Notes under the pieces: generated by a model | Told to the model about the DNA's origin: nothing | Seen by the model: the letters and a program-made list of their open reading frames with translations, nothing else | Database searches by the model: none | Source of the DNA: JAHFOW01 sp046350595 | Lineage (GTDB): Bacteria; Planctomycetota; Brocadiia; Brocadiales; Brocadiaceae | NCBI GenBank assembly: GCA_046350595.1 | Contig: JAXMAC010000086.1 | Location: 1-14,688 of the forward strand | Length of the DNA: 14,688 bases | Direction of reading: 5' to 3' | Made by a program: the position numbers and the translations under genes | Shown here: positions 6,955 through 14,489 of the stretch, piece by piece | Layout of the letters: each line of letters begins with the position of its first letter | How positions within the stretch are numbered: the first letter of the stretch is position 1

Positions 6955-7161
6955 TTACAGATTCTCTAATATTTGACCATGTAAACTTTCAGCATCGTCC
7001 TTATTTGTCGAAAGAAATGTCATGCCAAGTATATTACCGCTCAGTGCACAGATAAAGAAAAATGGAAAAGGATAGGAACTGTACGGTCTTCCGTGCTTAA
7101 TATGGCCAATCGTTTCTAGAGTGTTTTTTGCATGAGTGTATCGACAACTAATCTTAATCAT
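6955..7161 (-). CDS. 68-residue ORF overlapping the ATPase B gene, unknown
   Basis: I do not recognise this protein. Its ATG overlaps the stop of the ATPase B gene in an ATGA junction (7158-7161), the usual sign of translational coupling, and the upstream gene ends in AAGGA-like sequence. This is the main argument that it is real. The middle (YPFPFFFICALSGNILGMTF, about 31-50) is hydrophobic and could be a membrane helix or a buried beta region. The ends are polar. In complete V-type operons the gene after B is usually subunit D, a long helical coiled-coil protein, and this ORF has no likeness to it in length or pattern. It could be a small accessory protein or a chance ORF. Confidence 0.5.
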   Translation of the reverse strand: MIKISCRYTHAKNTLETIGHIKHGRPYSSYPFPFFFICALSGNILGMTFLSTNKDDAESLHGQILENL

Positions 7162-8546
7162 TCCTTCTTGACAACCTCGTTCTTATAATACTGCTCAACA
7201 AAGACTTGTTTGATCCTTTTCAATTCCGGTTTCGGTAAATTTCCCAATATCTCCCAGCTCATGTTAAGTGTCTCTTCAATCGTTCTATTTTCTTCTTCTT
7301 TCTGTAAAAGGAAAACCTTTTCAAATACTTCTGAAAATTTGATGTACTGCACATCGATGGACGTTAATGCGGATTCGCCCAGCACAACAGCAAGTTCCCG
7401 CGCATTTTTTCCTCTGGCATACGCCGCATAGAGTTGATTTACCACGTCGGCATGGTCTTCCCGTGTCTTATCCTTGCCAATTCCCTTGTCTTTCAGTCGT
7501 GACAGGGATGGCAAGACATCAATAGGCGGGTAAACTCCCTGTGCATGAAGTAATCGGCTCAGGATGAGCTGCCCTTCGGTAATATACCCCGTCAGGTCCG
7601 GGATGGGATGTGTCTTGTCATCTTCCGGCATCGTCAAAATGGGTATTTGGGTGATCGAGCCTTTTTTACCTTTCATACGCCCTGCACGCTCATAAAGGGT
7701 GGCAAGGTCGGTATAGAGATACCCCGGATACCCCCGACGTCCCGGTACCTCCTTTCTCGCCGCAGAGATCTCACGCAACGCCTCACAGTAATTTGTCATA
7801 TCGGTAAGGATAACCAGCACGTGCATATCCTTTTCATAGGCAAGATATTCAGCAACGGTCAACGCCATACGCGGTATGGCAATACGCTCGATAACAGGGT
7901 CGTCTGCCAAATTGATAAAAAGCACAGCACGTTCGAGGGCGCTGGTGCGTTTAAAATCGGTAATAAAGTAATGAGCCTCTTCAAAGGTAATGCCCATAGC
8001 TGCAAAAACCACGGCAAATTTTTCTTCGAACTGAAGCACCCTTGCCTGGCGGGCAATCTGTGCTGCAATCTTTGCGTGGGGAAGTCCTGCGCCAGAAAAA
8101 ATAGGGAGTTTTTGACCGCGCACAAGGGTATTCATCGCATCAATGGCAGAAATACCTGTTTGAATAAACTCATTCGGATATTCACGCGCAAAAGGGTTCA
8201 TCGGGTTACCGTTAATATTTACATACACATTGGGCATAATCGGAGGCCCGCCATCAATCATCTCACCCGCGCCATTAAAAATTCTGCCAATGATGTCCGG
8301 TGATACGCCAATCTCCATCCCCTTTCCCAGGAATTTCACCTTAACATTTTCTCTGGCAATCCCCCGCGTTCCCTCAAATACCTGAACAAGCGCCCTACCT
8401 TCTGAAATTTCCAATACCCTTCCCCGCCGTATCTCCCCACTGTCCAGTCTTATTTCAGCAAGTTCGCCATACGTAACCCCATCCACTTCCTGCATCAGAA
8501 TAAGGGGACCTATAATATCCCGCACATTCAAATATTCTTTAAACAA
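7158..8546 (-). CDS. ntpB: V-type (A/V) ATP synthase subunit B, non-catalytic
   Basis: A full-length B subunit of 462 residues. In the family it forms the non-catalytic nucleotide-site partner of subunit A in the A3B3 head of rotary ATPases. Visible hallmarks are the N-terminal barrel (about 5-75), NPFAREYPNEFIQTGISAID (117-136), the degenerate P-loop SGAGLPHAK (151-159) with no GKT/S, and the alpha/beta signature PPIDVLPSLS (340-349). The missing Walker A lysine-threonine pair separates it from subunit A and from F-type beta. The start is a TTG at 8546, five bases after GAGGGA (8557-8552), which matches the family's N-terminus. It sits 18 bases after the hydrolase gene and overlaps the next ORF by 4 bp. 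What is odd is that no A, C, D, E, F, I or K subunit gene lies beside it. Confidence 0.95.
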   Translation of the reverse strand: MFKEYLNVRDIIGPLILMQEVDGVTYGELAEIRLDSGEIRRGRVLEISEGRALVQVFEGTRGIARENVKVKFLGKGMEIGVSPDIIGRIFNGAGEMIDGGPPIMPNVYVNINGNPMNPFAREYPNEFIQTGISAIDAMNTLVRGQKLPIFSGAGLPHAKIAAQIARQARVLQFEEKFAVVFAAMGITFEEAHYFITDFKRTSALERAVLFINLADDPVIERIAIPRMALTVAEYLAYEKDMHVLVILTDMTNYCEALREISAARKEVPGRRGYPGYLYTDLATLYERAGRMKGKKGSITQIPILTMPEDDKTHPIPDLTGYITEGQLILSRLLHAQGVYPPIDVLPSLSRLKDKGIGKDKTREDHADVVNQLYAAYARGKNARELAVVLGESALTSIDVQYIKFSEVFEKVFLLQKEEENRTIEETLNMSWEILGNLPKPELKRIKQVFVEQYYKNEVVKKE

Positions 8547-8564
8547 TTATATCCCTCAATATTT

Positions 8565-9203
8565 TCATTGTTGGAAAAACGGATTGTGCTGTTTCTCATG
8601 ACCTATGGTGGTACAGGGGCCGTGTCCCGGATATGCCATGACACGTTCGTCTAACGCAAACAACCGTGTTTTTATTGAGTGGATGATGTTGTCATAGGAA
8701 CCGCCATAGAGGTCTGTCCTCCCAATCGACCCAGCAAAGAGTGTATCGCCGGTAAATACGATATTTTCCATAAGAAGACATATACTGCCAGGGGAATGTC
8801 CCGGTGTATGAATCACCACAACTGTTTCATTCCCCAGGACAATTTTGTCGCCGTCTTTCAATGGCCTGTCAACCTGAGGCATCGAAATCTTCGGGAGGCC
8901 AAAGGCGTTGGTTTGTTCGTTTAAAGAGCGCAAGAGAGGGATTTCATCTTCGTGGAGGAGGAATTGAGCGCCTGTCATATCCTGTAGTTGTTTGATTCCC
9001 CCTACGTGATCAAAGTGTGCGTGGGTATTAATCAGATACTTTAAGGTAAGGGTATGTTTCCTGAGTATCTTCAGGATATCGTCTGAATCCCCCCCCGCAT
9101 CAATAATAATTGCCGTCTTGTCTTTTTCAGAACCCAGCACATAGCAGTTTACTTCCAAAGGACCAACGGTCAGTGTTTCAAAGATTACATTATTCATTTT
9201 CAT
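8565..9203 (-). CDS. MBL-fold metallo-hydrolase (glyoxalase II-like)
   Basis: A 212-residue metallo-beta-lactamase-fold hydrolase. Metal ligands are visible: HAHFDH (61-66, giving H61, H63, D65, H66), H136 in TPGHS, D153 in TGDTLF and H194 in YPGHG. This is the two-metal site of the glyoxalase II / YcbL-like group. The C-terminus is short and lacks the helical substrate domain of true glyoxalase II, as in the bacterial YcbL type. Hydrolysis of a small thioester or related substrate in the cytoplasm is likely, but the substrate cannot be read from the sequence. It is the first gene of a group with ATPase B (18-base gap) and has a good promoter at 9253-9280. ATG at 9203 and ATG at 9197 are both possible starts, and neither has a clear ribosome site. 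Confidence 0.92.
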   Translation of the reverse strand: MKMNNVIFETLTVGPLEVNCYVLGSEKDKTAIIIDAGGDSDDILKILRKHTLTLKYLINTHAHFDHVGGIKQLQDMTGAQFLLHEDEIPLLRSLNEQTNAFGLPKISMPQVDRPLKDGDKIVLGNETVVVIHTPGHSPGSICLLMENIVFTGDTLFAGSIGRTDLYGGSYDNIIHSIKTRLFALDERVMAYPGHGPCTTIGHEKQHNPFFQQ

Positions 9204-9252
9204 GGTATTTATGATATGTTTTTAAGATTTTTCGATTTTGTGAATTTGTTAC

Positions 9253-9280
9253 ATTTTATCAGTAATTGCGAGTGTTTCAA
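9253..9280 (-). promoter_or_regulatory. Extended -10 promoter of the hydrolase/ATPase B group
   Basis: Minus-strand TTGAAA (9280-9275), a 16-base spacer and TAAAAT (9258-9253) preceded by TGA make a sigma-70 promoter with an extended -10. Transcription would start about 43 bases before the hydrolase ATG. The broken coiled-coil gene diverges from the other side of this gap. Confidence 0.6.
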
Positions 9281-9414
9281 GGCAATTTAATCCCTGCTAT
9301 ATTTATGCATAAATTAAAGACTTGCCTGAATTGAAACAAGATGTTAGTATAACGTAAAATTATTGGTATACGAAATATATAATAAAACTTGGATATTAAG
9401 GAGGACAAAAAGAC

Positions 9415-9849
9415 ATGAAGGGACTTATAAAATCAGCGCTTAAAAGTAATGAAATGATATACAGGTAGTTGATGAAAAAACGGAAGGTATCATCGTCATT
9501 GTGAATGAAATCAAAAGAAACAAGAAGACGATTTTAGGTATCTTATTCAAAAGATAGATACTGATATTGGACAGCTTAAAATTGGACAAAGAGCCGAAGT
9601 AAAGAGCGAAATTGGTCAGTTTGAAGTAAAAAGCGATATTGACAGTAAAAAGAACTGAAGTAAAGAACGATATTGGACAGCTAAAAGCCGAAAATGAATC
9701 AATTCAGGAATGAAGTAAAAGATGAAATTGACCAGTTAAGAACTGAAGTAAAAAATGAAATTGGACAATTACGGCAAGAAATGAGTCAATTAAACCAGCG
9801 GATTGATACCATAATCCAAATGCTGGTAAATATAAGGCAATCAAATTAA
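9415..9849 (+). pseudogene. Broken coiled-coil protein gene, four frameshifts
   Basis: The only plus-strand coding trace. A strong AAGGAGG (9398-9404) stands ten bases before ATG 9415, and a perfect TATAAT lies at 9378-9383 without a clear -35. The ATG frame reads MKGLIKSALKSNEMI and stops at 9466. Continuing means moving through frames 0, +2, +1, +2 and back to 0 relative to the ATG, with switches near 9459, 9527, 9651 and 9706, to a final TAA at 9847-9849. The joined product is about 140 residues: a short head, then VVDEKTEGIIVIVNEIK, then a long charged region repeating EVKxEIGQL-type units about 11 residues apart, typical of a hendecad coiled coil. It ends LNQRIDTIIQMLVNIRQSN. The family is not recognised. 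Intact reading is lost, so this is decay rather than one sequencing slip. Confidence 0.75.
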
Positions 9850-9903
9850 TCCTTCGTAACAAAGCCTGCATGTACGTGTCCGCACGCCAACAGGGAGAAT
9901 TCA

Positions 9904-9926
9904 GGACATACGTGTTAAGTTATGAA
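9904..9926 (+). repeat. GTGTTAAGTTA unit, copy 1 (direct)
   Basis: This 23-base unit begins GGACATACGTGTTAAGTTA. It matches 21 of 23 bases of the unit at 10011-10033 in the same orientation, 107 bases on, and an inverted copy at 10418-10441. The shared TTAAGTTA core also occurs in the inverted ends of the 100-bp element at 14515-14614, which hints at one family of element ends. Confidence 0.75.
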
Positions 9927-10121
9927 TCTATAATTACCATCAACCCCCCTTGTTCTGGTAAAGAGACCTTGTCGGTTCGTCTTTACTTGTCCCCCGCTGG
10001 GGGGGTTAGGGGACATAGGTGTTAAGTTAAGAAATAAAAAACGCTGCGTGTGAATAAAATATTGATTATGTAATCCGAAGGGGATGTTGTGTATAGCATA
10101 TCATGGGTATGGTATTGTGTG

Positions 10122-10212
10122 CCCGTAGGGGCTGACATAGTATCCTACCTGCCTGTGCTGTGCGGCAGCATGGCAGACAGGATATTTTTCGCACTATTTA
10201 CACCCCTACGGG
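10122..10212. repeat. CCCGTAGGGG inverted pair enclosing a smaller hairpin
   Basis: CCCGTAGGGG at 10122-10131 is the exact reverse complement of CCCCTACGGG at 10203-10212. Between them lies a second imperfect hairpin (CCTGCCTGTGCTG ... CAGCATGGCAGACAGG, about 10148-10182). A related CCGAAGGGG half-unit sits at 10075-10083. CCCC(T/G)(A/T)CGGGG palindromes of this kind are seen as dispersed repeats in several phyla (general knowledge). The pair may fold as a cruciform or RNA stem. Confidence 0.6.
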
Positions 10213-10320
10213 GTTGAATATTGTGATGTTTTCTATAACCATATCATCCCGGGATTTTCCCGTCAACCTGTTTCCCTATTGGCTCTTAACTATTCTGAGT
10301 CTTTACAAGTACTACAAATG

Positions 10321-10358
10321 AAATCATGTATGCTTAAACTTTAAAGCATTCATGATTT
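10321..10358 (+). repeat. Long hairpin with one mismatch and T-rich tail
   Basis: AAATCATGTATGCTT (10321-10335) pairs with AAGCATTCATGATTT (10344-10358), 14 of 15 positions. TGTTTTTAT follows on the plus strand, so it looks like a plus-strand terminator. No plus-strand gene lies upstream within reach except the broken coiled-coil gene about 470 bases away. It lies inside the possible inverted-repeat element. Confidence 0.55.
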
Positions 10359-10504
10359 CTTGTTTTTATATTAATCGCAACTTACTGCTATCATTAGTAC
10401 TTATAGCAATTTATTATTTTCTTAACTTAACACGGTATGCCCGCCAGCGGGGATAGTCGATCGCTTGGTCGTCTACTACCCATGCCCCCCAAAAACCGCT
10501 ATTG

Positions 10505-10617
10505 TATTACCTTGTAAAAACTTCTTTTTTGTAAGTTTTTCACAATCCCATTTACTTCTTATCAGGCGGTGAAGTTTGTTTATAATGGAAAGATTGCTTC
10601 GCTCCGCTCGCAAAGAC
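10505..10617 (+). repeat. Dispersed ~114-bp repeat, copy 2
   Basis: The second copy of the block at 299-412, in the same orientation and roughly nine-tenths identical. It lies downstream of the RCC1-repeat gene terminator, so both copies sit in 3' intergenic space. Identity stops soon after the CTCGCAA(T/A)GAC end, which supports a real boundary there. Confidence 0.85.
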
Positions 10618-10750
10618 ACTAGAGAAATTACTTTGCTGTCGCATGTAATGACAAGCAAGACAAGCCTTTTTGCACAGACTCTTTATGCCTGCCCAACATC
10701 AGACAAGGTAACTAAATAGGAAGATGCATATAACAATTTAAAAATAACAC

Positions 10751-10785
10751 AAACAAAAAGGGGCAGGTTTAAGACCTGCCCCTTT
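10751..10785 (-). terminator. Rho-independent terminator of the RCC1-repeat gene
   Basis: Arms AAAGGGGCAGGT (10757-10768) and ACCTGCCCCTTT (10774-10785) form a perfect 12-bp stem with a 5-base loop. On the minus strand it is followed by a TTTTTGTTTG-type tail. It begins 52 bases after the stop codon at 10838. Confidence 0.88.
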
Positions 10786-10837
10786 AAAAAAAATGGTCAA
10801 TAGCAATGTATGCTATGTCATAAATAGAAAAATCCCC

Positions 10838-13800
10838 TTAATCGGACAACCCATTTACTGGCAAAGGAACAGAACTATTACTTGACGAACCGTTTCCTAA
10901 AGCCCCATTACCTCCATACCCCCATGCCTCTACCTCACCGTTGGATTTCCGTGCTACACTGTGATACCCGCCGTCAGCAAGAGAGGAAACATTGTTGATG
11001 AGTTTTGTACGAACGGGGAATAGCCTTTGTATGGTAGTATTATCCCCTATCTGACCTTCGATGTTTCTTCCACATGCCCATACCTTGCCATCTCCCTTCA
11101 GGAAAAGCGTATGGTCTCTTGATGGCGCTATAGAGGTTAAATTACCAAAACCAGCCCCTCCTACTAAACCGGGTATATTTTTATTGGTAGTTCCACCATC
11201 TCCTAATTGACCACGCCAGTTTGCACCGCATGAATAAGCTATGCCGTCGGACCTCAAAACAAAACTACTGTTTCCACCGGCATAAACGGCGCAAATATCA
11301 ACCAAAGAGCCCATCTGTACAGGGGTTAATTTCCCCGTATTTGTGCCGTCTCCCAATTGGCCTTCTGCATTATTACCGCATCCCCAGACGGTACCATCCC
11401 TTTTTAAGAACAGGCTGTGACGTCCACCGGCAGAAACTGCAACAATATCGGTAAAACCAGCAATTCCAAAACCTACCGGCACAGCTAAAGGTCGGTTCAG
11501 TGTTGTGTTATCTCCGAGTTGTCCATTGCCGTTATAACCCCATCCCCAGACTGTACCATCTGCAGCAAGTGCAAGGCTATGCCACGATCCGGTTGATATC
11601 TGGATGATGTTTCCGGGCAAACCACCGCTTTGAATAGGCACAGGAGAAGTCGTTGTACTGCCGTCTCCTAATTGTCCTTCGTTATTCCTTCCCCATGCCC
11701 AGACAGTACCATTCGCCATCAAGGCAAGCGCATGCCATCCACCATCTTCATCCGTATTACCAAATGAACTGATAGCCACAATGTCTTTAATGTTCAGTAC
11801 CCTTACTGGCGAATCTCTTCGGTTGTCAGAGCCATCCCCTAGTGATGTCCAGCCGTTTGCACCCCAACTCCATACACTACCATCCCCTCTCAGGATGTAA
11901 CAGTTATATTTGCTCCCCGTGACGAGGAGAGGTTCGCAGCATCCCAATACCTGCAAGGGACTCTTTACCTCGTAGAAAGGCCAATTGGTGTGTGGTCCGT
12001 TTCCAACTTCTCCATCCCAGTTATAGCCACAAGCCCAGAGTGATTTATCTTTTTGGTACGCTACGGTATGATAACCACCACAAGCTACCGCAGTGTTATT
12101 CTTGAAATTTGCGCCACCCATTAAAACAGGAATTTGGTTCTGCGTGGTATTCCCATTGCCCAATTGACCATATCCATTCCACCCCCATGTCCATACCGTG
12201 CCATCCGATTTTCTCGCTGCACTATGCACAGCGCCGCACGCAACAGATTTTACATTAAATAATCCACTTACCTGGACAGGCAAAAGTCTGGTGGATGTTG
12301 AGTTATCCCCTAATTGTCCATTATCATTCAATCCCCAAGCCCATGCTGAACCGTTTGATAAGCATACGAGGGAATGATTGTCGCCTGCTCCTATGGATGT
12401 TGCATTGGCAATTGTGACAACCTGCACAGGAACATTGCTATCTACAGTGTTCCCATTTCCCAATTGGCCAAACTGGTTTGAACCCCATGCCCATACCGTG
12501 TTATCGTTCTTCAAGGCGAGGTTATGAAATGCCCCGCACACAATAGCTACAACATTGGAAAGACCGCTGACTTGTACTGGGGTTAGCTTGTCATTATTCG
12601 TTCCGTCTCCTAATTGTCCATCACCGTTGAAACCCCATGCCCATACCGTGCCGTCCTTTTTTAAGGCAAGGCCGTGGTATGCACCGGCTGCAATTGCCTG
12701 TACATTACTTAAACCAGCAACCTGAACAGGGCTATTTCTCAGAATTGTAGTGCCATCACCTAATTCTCCCTCGTCATTATATCCCCATGCCCAGACTTTA
12801 CCTTTGGAATCTAATGCGAGGCTAAACCACCAGCCGCCGGCAACTTTTTTTATGCCCGTAAGATTCGCTACCTCAACAGGACCACTGGCATTTACCGCTC
12901 CATAGGTCCATCTGCCCAACTGCGCAAAACCATTCCATCCAAATGCACATACGCTCCCATCATCTTTTACTATCAGGTTATGGTATCTGCCGGCTGTAAA
13001 GGCGACAATGGAATTCGTCAATCCCACTGCATTTACGGGTTTTTTGGCATCAGTGGTTTTGTTGTTGCCTACCTGACCACTTCCATTTTCCCCCCATGCC
13101 CAAACAGCATCATTGCCTCCCAATGCAAGACTGTGGTCTGAACCTGCTGCAACAGCTTTCGTGTTGTTAAGGGTGGTTATTTTTTTGAAGGTCTTCAAGT
13201 CAGTTGTATTACCCATCCCCAATTGGCCACTCGCATTTTCTCCGCATGCATAAACATTTCCGTCCGTTTTCAAAGCAAGGCTGTGTAATTCGCCACCATC
13301 AAATGCAATGACATCCTTAAAACCAGTCACTTTTTTGGGGGTATTTTGGTCTACAAGGCTATTAATGCCCAATTGACCGCTGCTGTTCGAACCCCATGCA
13401 TAGACAGAACCATCACTTACAGCCGCCAGGCAATGAGCGCCGCCACATGCAATAACGGTTCCTGTAGTAATAACGTTCACATTGACAGGGATATTGCTAT
13501 CGGTGGTTGTCCCGTCACCTAATTGTCCTTTGGTATTTGCACCCCAGCTACGCAACCCTCCATCGCACCTCAACGCAAGGGAAAATTCATCACCACATGC
13601 TATAGCAATAGCACTTTCAGAGTCTTGTACTTTTACAGGGACATTGCTATCGGTATTTGTTCCATCACCTAATTGTCCATTCAGATTTAAACCCCATGCC
13701 CAGACGGTGCCATCAGATCTTAGGGCAAGGCTATGGTTTTTACCTGCTGCTATGGCAATAACATTGCTAATGCCGTTCACCCGTACGGGTTTTTTACTAT

Positions 13801-14173
13801 CGGTATTTGTGCCATCTCCCAATTGCCCATTGGTGTTTGCTCCCCAGGCCCATACGAATCCATCTGATTTTAAGGCGAGGCTATGCGACCCACCGCCAGC
13901 AACGGCAACGGCATCTCCTATATTATTTACCTGAACAGGTGTTTTTCTGGTTGTTGTGGTATTATCTCCCAACTGTCCCTTATCATTTAATCCCCAAGCC
14001 CAAACGGTGCCGTCACATCTTATATGCAGACTATGATTACCACCTCCTGAGACCCGTGAAGTGTGTGCATTTGATAAAGCATACGAATTCGCCGAAATAC
14101 CTACGGCAGAAAATATAAGTACTATGAGAAAATACCAGATTGATTTATACATCGTTTTGTGTTTACTATTCAT
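10838..14173 (-). CDS. Large exported RCC1-repeat beta-propeller protein (21 blades)
   Basis: A 1111-residue protein. A signal peptide (about 1-32; KHKTMYK, a hydrophobic core WYFLIVLIFSAVGI, then NSYA) is followed almost at once by 21 RCC1-type repeats of about 51 residues. Typical repeats read GxxHSLALKxDGTVWAWGxN, then GQLGDGTxTxxxxPVxV. I count seven repeats three times over, which fits three tandem seven-bladed propellers. The last repeat ends at GLSD without its final strand, which SRVSGGG at the mature N-terminus could supply. Many blades carry cysteines (CDG, ACG). No C-terminal anchor, sortase or PEP-CTERM motif follows, so it is periplasmic or secreted. RCC1-like propellers serve as binding scaffolds; the partner is unknown. 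The ATG at 14173 has AAGGAGGT nine bases upstream. An open extension to 14266 would bury the signal peptide and was rejected. Confidence 0.9.
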   Translation of the reverse strand: MNSKHKTMYKSIWYFLIVLIFSAVGISANSYALSNAHTSRVSGGGNHSLHIRCDGTVWAWGLNDKGQLGDNTTTTRKTPVQVNNIGDAVAVAGGGSHSLALKSDGFVWAWGANTNGQLGDGTNTDSKKPVRVNGISNVIAIAAGKNHSLALRSDGTVWAWGLNLNGQLGDGTNTDSNVPVKVQDSESAIAIACGDEFSLALRCDGGLRSWGANTKGQLGDGTTTDSNIPVNVNVITTGTVIACGGAHCLAAVSDGSVYAWGSNSSGQLGINSLVDQNTPKKVTGFKDVIAFDGGELHSLALKTDGNVYACGENASGQLGMGNTTDLKTFKKITTLNNTKAVAAGSDHSLALGGNDAVWAWGENGSGQVGNNKTTDAKKPVNAVGLTNSIVAFTAGRYHNLIVKDDGSVCAFGWNGFAQLGRWTYGAVNASGPVEVANLTGIKKVAGGWWFSLALDSKGKVWAWGYNDEGELGDGTTILRNSPVQVAGLSNVQAIAAGAYHGLALKKDGTVWAWGFNGDGQLGDGTNNDKLTPVQVSGLSNVVAIVCGAFHNLALKNDNTVWAWGSNQFGQLGNGNTVDSNVPVQVVTIANATSIGAGDNHSLVCLSNGSAWAWGLNDNGQLGDNSTSTRLLPVQVSGLFNVKSVACGAVHSAARKSDGTVWTWGWNGYGQLGNGNTTQNQIPVLMGGANFKNNTAVACGGYHTVAYQKDKSLWACGYNWDGEVGNGPHTNWPFYEVKSPLQVLGCCEPLLVTGSKYNCYILRGDGSVWSWGANGWTSLGDGSDNRRDSPVRVLNIKDIVAISSFGNTDEDGGWHALALMANGTVWAWGRNNEGQLGDGSTTTSPVPIQSGGLPGNIIQISTGSWHSLALAADGTVWGWGYNGNGQLGDNTTLNRPLAVPVGFGIAGFTDIVAVSAGGRHSLFLKRDGTVWGCGNNAEGQLGDGTNTGKLTPVQMGSLVDICAVYAGGNSSFVLRSDGIAYSCGANWRGQLGDGGTTNKNIPGLVGGAGFGNLTSIAPSRDHTLFLKGDGKVWACGRNIEGQIGDNTTIQRLFPVRTKLINNVSSLADGGYHSVARKSNGEVEAWGYGGNGALGNGSSSNSSVPLPVNGLSD

Positions 14174-14389
14174 GTGTAGATTACCTCCTTGTAAAATTGA
14201 CGCGCCATCTATATAACCGACATGTGCTGCAAAACCTGCCCAAACGCTCATAAATTCCCTTTTCAATTTAAGAACTTTTACCTCCCTTCTTAAACAGAAG
14301 ACTCAAAAATTACATTTCCCTTGAGAACTTTTGATACATATAAAATATTGTAACTTAAATGGATTAATTTTTAAACTAAAATAGCAAGG
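14174..14389 (-). promoter_or_regulatory. Upstream region of the RCC1-repeat gene
   Basis: No separate gene is seen here. The frame of the RCC1 gene stays open to a TTG at 14266, with an ATG at 14251 weakly preceded by AGGG. A second AGGGAGG-like site (about 14281-14287) stands further up with no well-placed start codon. Above about 14330 the sequence is AT-rich and must hold the promoter, but I cannot pick out a convincing -35/-10 pair. I recognise no riboswitch motif. Confidence 0.4.
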
Positions 14390-14413
14390 AGAGACGCAAA
14401 ATCTTGCGTCTCT
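14390..14413. repeat. GAGACGCAA hairpin repeat, copy 2
   Basis: AGAGACGCAA (14390-14399) pairs with TTGCGTCTCT (14404-14413) around the loop AATC. The 25 bases at 14391-14415 are identical to 516-540 apart from the frame of the stem, and lie in the same orientation. It is about 220 bases upstream of the RCC1-repeat gene. Confidence 0.8.
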
Positions 14414-14489
14414 ACAATATTGAAATTCATGTCAAAGTTTTTTAAAACATAAAGTTATGCTTTCGGCGACTTTTTTCGCAATCGCACGC

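Larger units (their letters stand above)
9991..10452. repeat. Possible degenerate element bounded by inverted repeats
   Basis: The left end (about 9991-10036) reads CCCCGCTGGGGGG, then GGACATAGGTGTTAAGTTA, then AGAAA. The right end (about 10452-10416), read in reverse complement, has CCCCGCTGGCGGGC, then ATACCGTGTTAAGTTAAGAAA. The order and spacing are similar, with short gaps. The inside (about 380 bp) has no open frame and contains the CCCGTAGGGG pair and the hairpin at 10321-10358. This fits a non-autonomous or decayed insertion element, but I found no target duplication and no transposase trace. Confidence 0.4.
9850..10750. other. Repeat-filled region without genes
   Basis: No frame here resembles a protein. 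The only minus-strand open frame of note (10476-10658) runs across a dispersed repeat. The stretch is a mosaic of direct and inverted repeats: the GTGTTAAGTTA units, G/C-rich palindromes such as CCCCGCTGG..GGG, a CCCGTAGGGG / CCCCTACGGG inverted pair, an imperfect hairpin at 10148-10182, a long hairpin at 10321-10358 and copy 2 of the ~114-bp repeat. Confidence 0.7.

Noticed and set aside
7608..8303. Long plus-strand open frame (231 codons) antisense to the ATPase B gene
   Set aside because: It lies wholly within the well-supported B-subunit gene on the other strand, has no family likeness and no ribosome site. It is a by-product of that gene's codon use.
7158..8546. Reading this gene as catalytic subunit A or F-type beta
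   Set aside because: The P-loop is degenerate (SGAGLPHAK, no GKT/S), and both length and motifs fit subunit B.
10476..10658. Minus-strand 60-codon frame
   Set aside because: Most of it is translated dispersed repeat (the SLRAERSNL type of spurious peptide).
13482..13934. Plus-strand open frame of 150 codons within the RCC1-repeat gene
   Set aside because: Its apparent internal repeats (LPSNCPL-type) are just the reverse strand of the RCC1 blades.
11000..14100. Periodic repeats of about 153 bp that could suggest a tandem DNA array or CRISPR
   Set aside because: The period equals one RCC1 blade (51 codons), the copies are diverged at DNA level, and the frame is intact throughout.
14174..14266. 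Upstream extension of the RCC1-repeat protein to a TTG start
   Set aside because: It would place 31 residues ahead of a clear signal peptide, while ATG 14173 has a strong AAGGAGGT site.
14174..14280. Possible riboswitch (c-di-GMP type) before the RCC1-repeat gene
   Set aside because: I looked for the conserved GEMM core and tetraloop-receptor motifs and did not find them.
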